Translations under genes and position numbers: made by a program
The notes under the pieces: model-generated
What the model was told of the DNA's origin: nothing
Seen by the model: only the letters and a program-made list of their open reading frames with translations
Databases searched by the model: none
Shown: piece by piece, positions 28,484 through 37,201 of the stretch
Layout: each line of letters opens with the position of its first letter
Position numbering within the stretch: the first letter of the stretch is position 1
Origin: Photorhabdus khanii NC19
GTDB lineage: Bacteria > Pseudomonadota > Gammaproteobacteria > Enterobacterales > Enterobacteriaceae
Reading direction: 5' to 3'
Assembly: GCF_000517265.1 (NCBI RefSeq)
Contig: NZ_AYSJ01000002.1
Location: 592,498 to 656,497, forward strand
DNA: 64,000 nucleotides

Positions 28484-29362
28484 TTAGAACATTTTTTTAG
28501 ACCAGCTTAGTTTTGTGCTTAATGTATTGAAGTAATTATAATCTTTAGGGTGAATGAGATTGAGCTTCTGTTTGCTGCGGCTAATAATAACATCCTCGCC
28601 ATCCTGTATAGGCAGAACTATTTGGCTATCGCAACTGACTTCATAATCGTTGCTGTTTTGGGAAAATTTCAGTCTGATACTGCTTTCGCTACTGATAACC
28701 AATGGGCGGGCAGATAATGTATGCGGGAACATCGGCACCAGAACGATAGCATCCAGGTTAGGTGTTAGAATCGGCCCCCCGGCGGAAAGTGAGTAAGCAG
28801 TTGAACCCGTTGGTGTTGCGATAATCAATCCGTCAGAGCGTTGGGAAAAAGCAAAACGTTCATCAATATAAACTTCGAATTCAATCATGTGAGCCACTTT
28901 CCCAGGATGGAGAACGACTTCGTTGATTGCGGTACTGATACGGGGTTTCTGGCCGTTTCTTCTGACCTGTGCTTCCAGCAAGAAACGTTGTTCATTCCGG
29001 TATTCGCCATCCAGTACTTCAGAAAGTTGTTGCAGAGCATTATCAGGATCTAAATCCGTCAGAAAACCCAGATTACCTCTGTTAATCCCAATGACTTTAA
29101 TGTCATAACGGGAAAGAACCCGGGCAGCCCCCAGCATATTGCCGTCGCCACCAACAACGACGGCTAAATCAGCTTGTTTACCAATTTCAGTCAGGCCGCC
29201 GGTCTGTGCATCTTTTAAACCAATATCTTTGGCTACCTGGCGATCAACAATGACGCAGTAACCTTTGGATTTTAACCAATGATAAAGCATCTCATGAGTG
29301 GCGAGTGCTTCTGGGTGACGAGGATGACCAACAATACCAATGCATTTGAATTTTTTATTCAT
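28484..29362 (-). CDS. nadK: NAD kinase
   Basis: 292 residues from ATG 29362 (AAGGAAA eight bases upstream), the E. coli length; an upstream in-frame start would add seven residues. [15 protein letters not shown] carries the GGDG catalytic motif, followed by [11 protein letters not shown] and the NE-x-V segment INEVVLHPG, then [16 protein letters not shown]. It phosphorylates NAD to NADP using ATP. It is divergent from grpE, as in E. coli. Confidence 0.97.
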   Translation of the reverse strand: MNKKFKCIGIVGHPRHPEALATHEMLYHWLKSKGYCVIVDRQVAKDIGLKDAQTGGLTEIGKQADLAVVVGGDGNMLGAARVLSRYDIKVIGINRGNLGFLTDLDPDNALQQLSEVLDGEYRNEQRFLLEAQVRRNGQKPRISTAINEVVLHPGKVAHMIEFEVYIDERFAFSQRSDGLIIATPTGSTAYSLSAGGPILTPNLDAIVLVPMFPHTLSARPLVISSESSIRLKFSQNSNDYEVSCDSQIVLPIQDGEDVIISRSKQKLNLIHPKDYNYFNTLSTKLSWSKKMF

Positions 29363-29414
29363 CGTTGTAATTTCCTTCAGCAAGAGGTTTTGTCCTCACA
29401 ATATGACGGGTTCC

Positions 29415-29440
29415 CTTGAATCCCCAGTTTAGATCCCCAT
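29415..29440 (+). promoter_or_regulatory. Sigma-32 heat-shock promoter of grpE
   Basis: CTTGAA (29415-29420) and CCCCAT (29435-29440) are separated by 14 bases, matching the sigma-32 consensus (CTTGAA, 13-15 bases, CCCCATNT). It lies 45 bases upstream of the grpE start. Confidence 0.9.
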
Positions 29441-29485
29441 AATAAGCTAAGTAGCGAGATTAATGCCAAATACGCGGAGATATTC

Positions 29486-30067
29486 ATGAGTAGTAAAGAA
29501 CAAAAAATGCCTGACGAGCAAGTCTCGGAAGATATGGAAGTTGTATCTGAACAGCAAAGCAGTGCGGATAAAGCAGAAGCATCAGAGACTGAAAGTGTTG
29601 TTGAGCCACGAGTCGCAGAGCTGGAAGAACAGCTCAGACAGGCACAACAGCGTGAACGTGACGCCATTTTGCGTGCTAAAGCTGAAGTTGAAAATATCCG
29701 TCGTCGTACTGAGCAAGATATAGAAAAAGCCCATAAATTCGCGCTGGAAAGATTTGCTAATGAACTGTTGCCGGTGATTGACAATCTTGAGCGTGCTCTG
29801 GAGGCAGCAGATCGCACCAATACCGAAATAGCGCCAATGATTGAAGGTATTGAACTGACGTTGAAATCCTTCCTGGGGGCTGTTGGTAAATTTGGTATTG
29901 AAGTTGTCGGCGACACTGATATTCCTTTTAATCCTGAAGTTCATCAGGCTATGACCATGATGGAATCCGATCAGCATGAGCCGAATCATGTCATGATGGT
30001 CATGCAGAAAGGGTATACCTTAAATAGCCGTTTATTGCGTCCGGCAATGGTAGCCGTATCAAAGTAA
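29486..30067 (+). CDS. grpE: Nucleotide exchange factor GrpE
   Basis: 193 residues. An acidic disordered N-terminus is followed by a long coiled coil (about 50-105, [20 protein letters not shown]) and a C-terminal beta domain ([19 protein letters not shown], then [20 protein letters not shown]). It releases ADP from DnaK in the DnaK-DnaJ-GrpE chaperone cycle. A sigma-32 promoter precedes it and a terminator follows. Confidence 0.97.
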   Translation: MSSKEQKMPDEQVSEDMEVVSEQQSSADKAEASETESVVEPRVAELEEQLRQAQQRERDAILRAKAEVENIRRRTEQDIEKAHKFALERFANELLPVIDNLERALEAADRTNTEIAPMIEGIELTLKSFLGAVGKFGIEVVGDTDIPFNPEVHQAMTMMESDQHEPNHVMMVMQKGYTLNSRLLRPAMVAVSK

Positions 30068-30090
30068 TTTTAGCTCAGTGTAGATAATTA

Positions 30091-30120
30091 ATGCCGCTCC
30101 AACCGGGGCGGCATTTTTTT
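30091..30120 (+). terminator. Rho-independent terminator of grpE
   Basis: ATGCCGCTCC pairs with GGGGCGGCAT around an AACC loop, followed by seven T. The T run overlaps the last codon of the convergent ung gene. Confidence 0.92.
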
Positions 30121-30799
30121 ACTGTGGCAACTCAGGTGTCCAGTTAATTGGCACCATTCCTTGTTTTTCCAGCAATTCATTGGCTTTTGAAAAGTGTTTA
30201 CAGCCAAAGAATCCTCTGTGGGCAGACAGCGGAGATGGATGAGGTGCTTTGAGAACATGGTGTTTATTGGTATCAATAAAGTTGCCTTTTTTCTGGGCGT
30301 GAGATCCCCAAAGAAGAAAAACTACGCCTGAGCGGTGCTCGTTAATCGCGGCAATGACTTTATCAGTGAAAGTTTCCCAGCCCAGATTTGCGTGAGAGTG
30401 AGCGTTACCACGTTCTACGGTTAATACGGTATTGAGCAGGAGCACCCCTTGTTTGGCCCAACTGATGAGGCAGCCGTGATTTGGGTTTTGGAAACCGGGT
30501 ATATCGGATACCAGCTCTTTGTACATATTGACCAGTGAAGGTGGCGCAGGAATACCAGGTTGAACTGAGAAAGAGAGGCCATGTGCCTGATTAGGGCCGT
30601 GGTAAGGGTCTTGCCCAAGTATCACAACCTTAATGTCAGCCAATTCGGTGTAGCGGAATGCATTAAATACATCCTGTTGCGGCGGATAAATGGTTTTACC
30701 TGCCTGACGTTCTTTTGCGACATAAGCCAGTGTGTCGAGAAAGTAAGGTTGTTTTTTCTCGTTACCGATCACGTCGTGCCATGTGAGAGATGCGGACAT
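30119..30799 (-). CDS. ung: Uracil-DNA glycosylase
   Basis: 226 residues, family 1. The water-activating motif [18 protein letters not shown] lies near 61-78 and the DNA-intercalating [10 protein letters not shown] near 186-195. It removes uracil from DNA to start base excision repair. It is convergent with grpE and marks the edge of an accessory insertion that extends to srmB. Confidence 0.97.
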   Translation of the reverse strand: MSASLTWHDVIGNEKKQPYFLDTLAYVAKERQAGKTIYPPQQDVFNAFRYTELADIKVVILGQDPYHGPNQAHGLSFSVQPGIPAPPSLVNMYKELVSDIPGFQNPNHGCLISWAKQGVLLLNTVLTVERGNAHSHANLGWETFTDKVIAAINEHRSGVVFLLWGSHAQKKGNFIDTNKHHVLKAPHPSPLSAHRGFFGCKHFSKANELLEKQGMVPINWTPELPQ

Positions 30800-31332
30800 A
30801 GCAAATCCTTTTTATATAATTACCAGATGGACGTTAGCTTACCGATTCCAAAATCAGAGGGAAACCTTTAATGAACACTAAAACGAAATTTTTGATAAAT
30901 ATTTCAATATCGTAACGTGTTTTTGAAAATTTATTAAAATAATTTCTCTGTAATTGGGTATAAATATTTATTTAAACCATAAGGTTACAATATATTTATA
31001 GTAACTATATGAAATTAACTGAGCTGAATCAATAGGTATCCTCATTCGTGTTGGTATACAAGCATCAGAGATATTGGTTTGACCAAATAACCAGGATGAT
31101 GTTCTTGATGATTTGGTTTGTTGCATGAATGTGGAGATAGAAATGATGACTGGTATCCAAGTTGCTGATAAATACTAGGTAGAAATTGCGCTAATATCAG
31201 AGATGGAAATCACAATTCATTATTTTTATTAACAAAATTTAAACATTTATTCAACCTTATGTTGTTTCCTGCCGATAGATTAATTGCACCAATTAAATAG
31301 CTAATTATTTTCAACTATCGTTAGGGAATTTT
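30800..31332. other. Long AT-rich intergenic region before the lipase gene
   Basis: More than 500 bases without a supported gene. Composition is very AT-rich. An AGGGAA ribosome site sits just before 31333. It presumably holds the promoters of ung (minus) and of the lipase-ankyrin pair (plus). Confidence 0.5.
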
Positions 31333-32346
31333 ATGAGTTTATCAATTGGTATCAATCTATCAATAGGTTCAGATTTTCCTGTTTTAAATAATCTTCAGCT
31401 TGTTACATCACCTTCTGTTCCAACCGAGAATATTAAGAAAGCGGCCACTGAAGTCTCTTCTCTCTCAGAAACGACTAAAAATAACAATAGAATTTATCAA
31501 TCGTTAGTTAATGAACAGAGTATTAACATCAATTTAAAATCAATGACAGGAATTAAAGCGGAACAGATTAATGGTAAACAATCTCATGAAATTGATTATA
31601 TGTTGGCTTTGATTTCTGATGATGTCTATATAAGAACCACTATGGGAATTGGTGATTATGTCCGTCTTTCTGATAGCGAGTTATTAAATGCAGGGATAGA
31701 ACCTGCAAATTTGAGAAATGAAACAACGGGTTTTCAGGCAGGTATTTATCGTAATGGTGATCTCCATATCGTTGCTTTTGCGGGTACTAACGATTTGAAA
31801 GATATATTGACTAACTTACGGCAAGGTTTTGGGTTTGATGAAGCGCAATACCATCAGGCTGTTGATTTAGCCCGTACTGCCAGAATGACGTTTGGGGAAA
31901 ATATGTTATTTACTGGGCATTCTTTGGGGGGAGGATTAGCGGCAACAGCGGCATTATCAGTTGGAAAGCCTGCGGTGATATTTAATTCAGCTGGTGTTTC
32001 CGACAGTATGATGAAAAATCTGGGGCTTTCACCACAAGAGGGCAGAAATAGAGCTGAGAATGGATTGATACGGCATTATGTTGTGGAATATGACGTGCTT
32101 GATTCATTACAACAGAAACTGCCAGTGTCTCAGCCGATAGGACATAAAATTTTACTGAAATATAATGGTGATTGGGGCGAATCGAACAAATGGTTTCCTT
32201 CTCTGATGCGTGGATTCAATGCACATTCTCTTAAGAAGGTGTTGGAATTATTAACGATATATAAACCTTGGATATCTTTAAATAATGAACAACAAGAGGA
32301 GTCTTTGGTGATACTTAACGAACCAAATATAATCGTTTCTGCATAA
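31333..32346 (+). CDS. Class 3-type lipase, candidate secreted effector
   Basis: 337 residues. An alpha/beta hydrolase with GHSLGGG at 195-201 (nucleophile S197), preceded by the strand DLHIVAFAGTND typical of class 3 (fungal-type) lipases. The catalytic Asp and His are probably in YDVLDSL and in the C-terminal FNAHSLKK. No signal peptide is visible; the first 70 residues are Ser/Thr/Asn-rich and may target an export apparatus. It is followed 15 bases later by an ankyrin-repeat gene. A lipase-plus-ankyrin pair could be an effector with its neutralising partner, as for some type VI effectors; this is inference. Confidence 0.75.
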   Translation: MSLSIGINLSIGSDFPVLNNLQLVTSPSVPTENIKKAATEVSSLSETTKNNNRIYQSLVNEQSININLKSMTGIKAEQINGKQSHEIDYMLALISDDVYIRTTMGIGDYVRLSDSELLNAGIEPANLRNETTGFQAGIYRNGDLHIVAFAGTNDLKDILTNLRQGFGFDEAQYHQAVDLARTARMTFGENMLFTGHSLGGGLAATAALSVGKPAVIFNSAGVSDSMMKNLGLSPQEGRNRAENGLIRHYVVEYDVLDSLQQKLPVSQPIGHKILLKYNGDWGESNKWFPSLMRGFNAHSLKKVLELLTIYKPWISLNNEQQEESLVILNEPNIIVSA

Positions 32347-32361
32347 TTGCAAAGGGATATT

Positions 32362-32949
32362 ATGAAAATCTGTGAAGTCGTTGAGTTTGAATCTGAACTG
32401 AATTTTCAGCAGGATGTAGAAAATATAAATCCGTTGCAATGGGCGATATTCAATCAGCGAATGAATGATATTAATACTTTGCTGAAAGAGGGAGCTGATC
32501 CTGCTCAACCGGGTTTACAACAAGAAAGTGCTTTACATACGGCTGCAAAAATCAGCAATCCTGATTATCTCAAATCTTTATTATCATTCTCGCCTGATGT
32601 GAATATTATTCATCCTGTCACTTTAGCAACACCTTTACATGCTGCGGTTCAGGTAGGGAGAAAGATTCAGGTTAAATTACTGCTGATAGCAGGAGCTAAC
32701 CCCAACTTGGCTAATCGGGTTGGGGATACTCCGTTACATATTGCAGCTAAAATTAATTCACCGGAACTGGCGTTGATATTGTTGAAGTCAGGCGCTGATC
32801 CCACATTACAGAATAAGCAGCAGTCAACGTTCCAGATCTATTTCAATCTCACACCACTGAAAATACGTAGCCGTGAGATGCAGGCTGAATATGATAAAGT
32901 CAATCATTGGCTGAAAGCGCAGCAAGTCAGCCGATATTATTTAAAGTAA
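32362..32949 (+). CDS. Ankyrin-repeat protein, possible partner of the lipase
   Basis: 195 residues from ATG 32362 (AAAGGGAT upstream). About four ankyrin repeats are visible: NPLQWAIFNQRMNDINTLL, ESALHTAAKISNPDYLKSLL, TPLHAAVQVGRKIQVKLLLI and DTPLHIAAKINSPELALILL. No signal peptide, so it is probably cytoplasmic. It is co-transcribed with the lipase and ends at a strong terminator. Ankyrin proteins commonly bind and inhibit partners, which suits an immunity or chaperone role here (inferred). Confidence 0.75.
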   Translation: MKICEVVEFESELNFQQDVENINPLQWAIFNQRMNDINTLLKEGADPAQPGLQQESALHTAAKISNPDYLKSLLSFSPDVNIIHPVTLATPLHAAVQVGRKIQVKLLLIAGANPNLANRVGDTPLHIAAKINSPELALILLKSGADPTLQNKQQSTFQIYFNLTPLKIRSREMQAEYDKVNHWLKAQQVSRYYLK

Positions 32950-32975
32950 GATAAAAACGGGCTATTTGTCCTAAT

Positions 32976-33008
32976 GCCAGTCAGTTAAGCTGACTGGCCT
33001 CTCTTTTT
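32976..33008 (+). terminator. Rho-independent terminator of the lipase-ankyrin operon
   Basis: GCCAGTCAG and CTGACTGGC form a perfect 9-bp stem around TTAAG, followed by CTCTCTTTTT. It lies 27 bases past the ankyrin stop codon. Confidence 0.9.
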
Positions 33009-33169
33009 ACCGGGTATTTTTGCGGTTTACGCCTCATTACTCTCGGATATTTTCTGTCAGGAAGCTTCGCTGGTAATTCAAACATGCTTAATGTTTCCAA
33101 TAAGTAAGCATAGCGCTTAGGTAAATTACCTGCACTAGGATATTTTTGCTGAGAAGAGCGAATCATCAT
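32981..33169 (-). pseudogene. IS4-family transposase, C-terminal scrap
   Basis: 62 codons reading NLPKRYAYLLETLSMFELPA then DRKYPRVMRRKPQKYPVKRE. This matches the style of IS4-family transposase C-termini, where a basic YPR...KYP segment closes the protein. No catalytic domain remains. Its 3' end overlaps the terminator stem. Confidence 0.6.
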
Positions 33170-33699
33170 GATGAGGTTACCTTGTCAGGAACGACATTGT
33201 TTGTATTTTACTCAATTTCGCGATTAAGGGAAGTATTTAGAGGTTCTCGTAAGTTGTTTGGCGTAGAATGTTAAATTATTTATTTTTTCGAGAAAATGTT
33301 TCTTTATTTATGACTAATAGGGAAAATATCAAATTAATTTACTGATGTAGCATGTTTTTGTGAAAAATAAATAATAGAACTCGTAATTAACATTAAATAA
33401 TATTCACTTATTTAAATTATCTTTGATCTTTATCTCAAAAAAACAGTTCATATTTATTTGAGTTTGACTTTGATTTAAATTAAAGGTAAAAAAATAAACT
33501 TGTGATAAGTGTTATATTTATATTGCATTCACGCATATAAATTGGCGGTAGCGTGGTTGTTTTGAAAGTAATTTTTCTCTAAATAACTGTTAGCTGTGAA
33601 GCGGAGTTTATGGTCTCTTTAAGATTGCTCATTTATTACAGATGATCAAAAATTGGCGTGATTGCCAAAATAAACTTACTAAAATTTAAGGAATTCATT
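33170..33699. other. Very AT-rich upstream region of the small ORFs
   Basis: About 530 bases of extreme AT content without a supported gene. An AAGGAA ribosome site at 33688-33693 belongs to the 32-codon ORF at 33700. Such regions are typical targets of H-NS silencing; that is inference. Confidence 0.5.
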
Positions 33700-33798
33700 A
33701 TGGACAAATTTGATCTGAAATTTAACAATAATCTGAAAGAAATTCTAAAACTGGAAAGAGGCATGAGTGAACCTGGTGACATAAATAGCTTTCCATAA
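33700..33798 (+). CDS. 32-residue small ORF, possible peptide precursor or frameshifted start
   Basis: ATG 33700 with a good AAGGAA site gives a 32-residue peptide with an amphipathic, leader-like N-terminus (KFDLKFNNNLKEILKLERGM) and GDINSFP at the end. Immediately downstream, in the +1 frame, a second Cys-containing ORF continues. The two together would look like a leader plus core peptide if joined by one frameshift. No standard RiPP-modifying enzyme (lanthionine synthetase, radical SAM, YcaO) is nearby, so a RiPP role is only a hypothesis. Confidence 0.4.
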   Translation: MDKFDLKFNNNLKEILKLERGMSEPGDINSFP

Positions 33799-33811
33799 TA
33801 CCGATACACCT

Positions 33812-33934
33812 ATGCCTTTTGTTTTATTTTTAAGCAATGTTGGTTCTGTAGCCTATCTCACTGATTCTACGGACTGCTTGGATGAAAAGACTGCATGTCT
33901 TAGTACACAAGGGCTGGTTGGAGATGGAGCATAA
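33812..33934 (+). CDS. 40-residue small ORF with two cysteines
   Basis: ATG 33812 (MPFVLFLSNVGSVAYLTDST, then DCLDEKTACLSTQGLVGDGA). In the same frame the sequence is open upstream to about 33794, adjacent to the end of the 32-residue ORF. The C-terminal half with two Cys and small residues resembles a core peptide or a small secreted protein. There is no clear ribosome site of its own. Function unknown. Confidence 0.3.
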   Translation: MPFVLFLSNVGSVAYLTDSTDCLDEKTACLSTQGLVGDGA

Positions 33935-34203
33935 TTATGAAAACTTATTTATTCCTTTGAGGTTATTATATTAATACTTGCTGTTTTTTAAAGAAACCAT
34001 GTTCATCCATAAGTGAATAGAAATTGGAGCTAAAGTAGTGAACCAAGTAGTAAATTAGAATTATTAAATAGCATACTGAAATAGTAGCTAATTAATTTAC
34101 TTCCATTAGCGTTGGAAAGAAGAGCTTCATAATTATGAAGCCTTATTTAATTACATGAGATCTCTATTTTGAATAGTTTATTCAGGAGTATTTATGAGGA
34201 ATT

Positions 34204-35520
34204 ATGATGACAAGAATTAACGAAACACGTGTAGGTAACGTATTGGCTGGTTGGAACCATTTGTCTGTTATCGGACCAATACAAATTCGCAATGCTTCTG
34301 GTCCTAGGATACAGCTATTATCGGGTGAATGGTGCGATGATTATATCATGGGATGGGGTTCATGTTTTCTTGGTCATGATAGCTCTGTTATACGAAAGGC
34401 TATTACTCATGCACTATCACGTGGTTTTCTTCAACAATATGAAACTGAAAAACATCAATTGTTGAGTGAACGCTTCTGCGCTGTGGTACCGTGCGCAGAA
34501 AAATTACGTCTTGTAAATTCAGGGCTAGAAGCCACTATGTATGCAACTCGAATAGCTCGAGCCGCAACAGGTAAACGCATTATTTTTAAATTTGAAGGCC
34601 ACTTTCATGGCTTAAATGACACTCTTACATGGAATATAGATTCCTCTCCACGAAGTGGCGTTGTTTTTGCAAATGGTGAGCTAGAACGTCTTGAAGGTAC
34701 TACCGGTATTCCTGCCGAATTAGGTCAATTAACTGTGCCATTGCCATGGAATGACCTAAATGCAGTGCAGAAAGCATTTGAAACATATTCTGGTGATGTG
34801 GCTGGCATCATTCTGGAACCGGTGGCTCTGAATATCGGTTGTATCAAACCAGATGAGGGATTTCTGCAAAACCTGCGTGCACTTGCGACAAAACATAAAG
34901 CGTTACTTATATTTGACGAGGTGTTAACAGGATTTAGGGCAAATATTGGTGGTGCTCAAAAAGACTATGGTGTCATTCCGGATATAGCGACTTATGGTAA
35001 GGCATTTGGTGCTGGAATGTCGATAGCTGGAATTGCTGGTAAAGCTGAATATATGGACATGATCGCTCCGCGTGGGCCTGTACAGATAAGTGGCACAAAT
35101 ACGGGAAGATATCTGTCGGTTTCTGCTGCTTTGGCAGTTCTCGAGCACTTAGAAGATGGCATCCTCTATCAACATGTTGCAAATTTAGAAAGCCAACTCA
35201 TAAAAAATATGAGAGAAATTTTTAAGCAACACAATATTCCTTGTCATATTGATGGTTATGGCGGAAGAGTTGGGGTTCATATTGGGTCTTCAGTGCGCCC
35301 AAAAACAATGAAAGATATAGAAAATACCTACCCTGTGAAATTCGCACATAAATTATTCCGCTTGTTGTCAACAGAATATAAGTTATACGGATTTCTATTA
35401 CCTCTAACATATTGCCCAGAGCCCGTGACGTTATCTGCTTTGCATACTACCGAAATGATCGATAGCGCATGTGATCGGTTGGATTCTGCTCTGATTAGGC
35501 TGGAATACCATGACAATTAA
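34204..35520 (+). CDS. Class III aminotransferase (GSA-aminomutase-like)
   Basis: 438 residues. PLP-dependent fold I, class III: GWGSCFLGHDSSVI near the N-terminus, NSGLEATMYATRIARAATGK for phosphate binding, LLIFDEVLTGFR near 235-246 and the Schiff-base lysine K266 in YGKAFGAGMSIAG. It resembles glutamate-1-semialdehyde aminomutases but is not the haem-pathway enzyme, given its setting. It would install an amino group on an aldehyde or ketone. GAGG is five bases before the start. It opens an eight-gene cluster, and overlaps the next gene by 11 bases. Confidence 0.85.
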   Translation: MMTRINETRVGNVLAGWNHLSVIGPIQIRNASGPRIQLLSGEWCDDYIMGWGSCFLGHDSSVIRKAITHALSRGFLQQYETEKHQLLSERFCAVVPCAEKLRLVNSGLEATMYATRIARAATGKRIIFKFEGHFHGLNDTLTWNIDSSPRSGVVFANGELERLEGTTGIPAELGQLTVPLPWNDLNAVQKAFETYSGDVAGIILEPVALNIGCIKPDEGFLQNLRALATKHKALLIFDEVLTGFRANIGGAQKDYGVIPDIATYGKAFGAGMSIAGIAGKAEYMDMIAPRGPVQISGTNTGRYLSVSAALAVLEHLEDGILYQHVANLESQLIKNMREIFKQHNIPCHIDGYGGRVGVHIGSSVRPKTMKDIENTYPVKFAHKLFRLLSTEYKLYGFLLPLTYCPEPVTLSALHTTEMIDSACDRLDSALIRLEYHDN

Positions 35521-36007
35521 AAGCGCGCGCGCAATTCTTATTCGACGTTTTAATATCTCTGATATGGAAGCGGTTCTTAAACTCATAGCACAAATTGGTT
35601 CAGAGGATGATCTAACCCAATCTGCGAGTATTCAATTCATACGTGAATTGGAAAACCCGCATCAAGAGGAGATTCGGTTTGTTGCAACTGAGGGTGAGGA
35701 GGTTATCGGGACAATGGGGTGTAGTTTGGGAGCAATACCATCAAAGTATGTTCTTTGGGCTGACTGGTTGGTTGTTGATCAAAGTTATCGTCGATACGGT
35801 GTTGCTTCGTTGCTCTATAGCGAAATTGAGGCATTTGCATTAAGTCTCAGGAAAAAATACCTGTGTCTAGATATTGGTAACATTGACAAAGAGCGTGCTG
35901 CATATCTCTTTCATCTTCGTAATGGATTCCAAATAGTCGGGCAAGTACCAGATTATTGGGGGAAATCTGAACACCTAAACATAATGGCAAAATATCTTAT
36001 TTCATAG
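35510..36007 (+). CDS. GNAT-family N-acetyltransferase
   Basis: 165 residues. The acetyl-CoA-binding motif A is visible in WLVVDQSYRRYGVASLLYSE (RRYGVA corresponds to Q/R-x-x-G-x-G/A), preceded by a VIGTMG strand. The C-terminal AAYLFHLRNGFQIVGQV is the typical motif B. It probably acetylates an amine of the cluster product or serves self-protection. Its start overlaps the preceding aminotransferase gene, indicating translational coupling. Confidence 0.85.
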   Translation: MTIKSARAILIRRFNISDMEAVLKLIAQIGSEDDLTQSASIQFIRELENPHQEEIRFVATEGEEVIGTMGCSLGAIPSKYVLWADWLVVDQSYRRYGVASLLYSEIEAFALSLRKKYLCLDIGNIDKERAAYLFHLRNGFQIVGQVPDYWGKSEHLNIMAKYLIS

Positions 36008-36018
36008 GAGGCATTGAC

Positions 36019-36501
36019 ATGACCGTTTTGAACAGCGTCACCGAGTTAAAAGCTCTTGCTGAGAGCTATCGAAAAGATGGCCTGACAATTGGATTGTGTC
36101 ACGGATGTTTTGATATCGTCCATATTGGTCACATACACCATTTACGACAAGCCAATTTACTGATTGATCGTCTTTTTGTGTCAATTACCGCTGATAAGTA
36201 TGTCAACAAAGGTTCTGAGCGTCCCATTTTTTCCGATTATCATCGTGCCAAATTTATGGCATCGATTCGCTACTGCCATCATGTAATAGTGAGCGATTCA
36301 CCTACTGCCGAACATATCCTCTCCGCTCTTCGTCCTCATGTGTTTTTTAAAGGTGCGGATTACGGTACTAGTACAGATTTAAGACTGAATGCAGAACGAA
36401 TATTTGTTGAAAGCCATGGAGGACGCATGGCTTTCACTGATGGAAAGGTAATGGATTCAACTTCTCGGATCGCAAACATAATTATGAGCAAGAGTATGTA
36501 A
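36019..36501 (+). CDS. RfaE/TagD-like nucleotidyltransferase
   Basis: 160 residues of the cytidylyltransferase superfamily. GLCHGCFDIVHIGHIHHLRQ carries the HIGH nucleotide-binding motif (35-38), and the C-terminal MDSTSRIANII matches the S-T-x-x-I motif. The length and sequence resemble the C-terminal adenylyltransferase domain of HldE (RfaE) and glycerol-phosphate cytidylyltransferases. It would couple a sugar- or polyol-phosphate to a nucleotide. GGAGG precedes the start. It lies third in the cluster. Confidence 0.85.
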   Translation: MTVLNSVTELKALAESYRKDGLTIGLCHGCFDIVHIGHIHHLRQANLLIDRLFVSITADKYVNKGSERPIFSDYHRAKFMASIRYCHHVIVSDSPTAEHILSALRPHVFFKGADYGTSTDLRLNAERIFVESHGGRMAFTDGKVMDSTSRIANIIMSKSM

Positions 36502-36526
36502 AACTCTTAAAAATAGTGGAGCAAAA

Positions 36527-37192
36527 ATGCAAACACTTCTATTGATTGATCTCGACGGGACACTCATTGATACTCCGCACTACGAAGCTTGGTGTAACGC
36601 TGCTCATCAGTTCGGGCTAACGGAGCTTACTCATGAAGAATATCTTGCCAATATCGCAGGACGACCTCGATTAGAAGGTGCTTCCAGCCTTTTGGATTTA
36701 AAAAAGGCTGGATTGCTTTCGGGTCTGGATAGATTAAACAATGGCAACATAAGTATGCTTGCGGAAATCAAACAGGCTGAATTTCTTAGGCTTTCTGTAT
36801 ACACCCGACTTTTCGATGACGCAGTACGACTTTTAAAGCGAGTAGAATCGTCGTCTCAGGAGGTTAAATTTTATACGGCCTCACAAAATGCATCTTCCCT
36901 ATTCGACGATATGCTACGTAAGGAAAGCATAACACTCAATCAACAAAGCATAGTAAGGCAAAAACAAGATCAGACTCGAGAGGAGCTGTTTTTGTCTCTC
37001 ATTGAAGAACGTATCCCAAAAGAGATCACGCTGATTGATGATTCTCCACATTCTATTGACGTAGCCTGTAATCTTGGAATCCGAGCTTATCAGATACATC
37101 GCAATGAACTCCTGCCCATGGCTACCGACCAACGCGCTTTTATTATTCCATCCCTCAATGACATCGCTATTCCGATTATCGAAACAATATAA
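36527..37192 (+). CDS. HAD-superfamily phosphatase
   Basis: 221 residues. Motif I is LLIDLDGTLIDTP with nucleophile D8 and D10. Motif II is FYTASQN near 120, and motif IV is TLIDDSPHSIDVA near 167-179. The cap between motif I and II is helical (class C1), as in beta-phosphoglucomutases and sugar phosphatases. It probably removes phosphate from a sugar or polyol intermediate. It is 25 bases after the nucleotidyltransferase gene and ten bases before the epimerase gene. Confidence 0.82.
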   Translation: MQTLLLIDLDGTLIDTPHYEAWCNAAHQFGLTELTHEEYLANIAGRPRLEGASSLLDLKKAGLLSGLDRLNNGNISMLAEIKQAEFLRLSVYTRLFDDAVRLLKRVESSSQEVKFYTASQNASSLFDDMLRKESITLNQQSIVRQKQDQTREELFLSLIEERIPKEITLIDDSPHSIDVACNLGIRAYQIHRNELLPMATDQRAFIIPSLNDIAIPIIETI

Positions 37193-37201
37193 GGAAATGA
37201 T

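Noticed and set aside
32981-33169. Independent small gene next to the ankyrin ORF
   Set aside because: The basic YPR...KYP tail looks like the C-terminus of an IS4-family transposase, and no start signal is visible.
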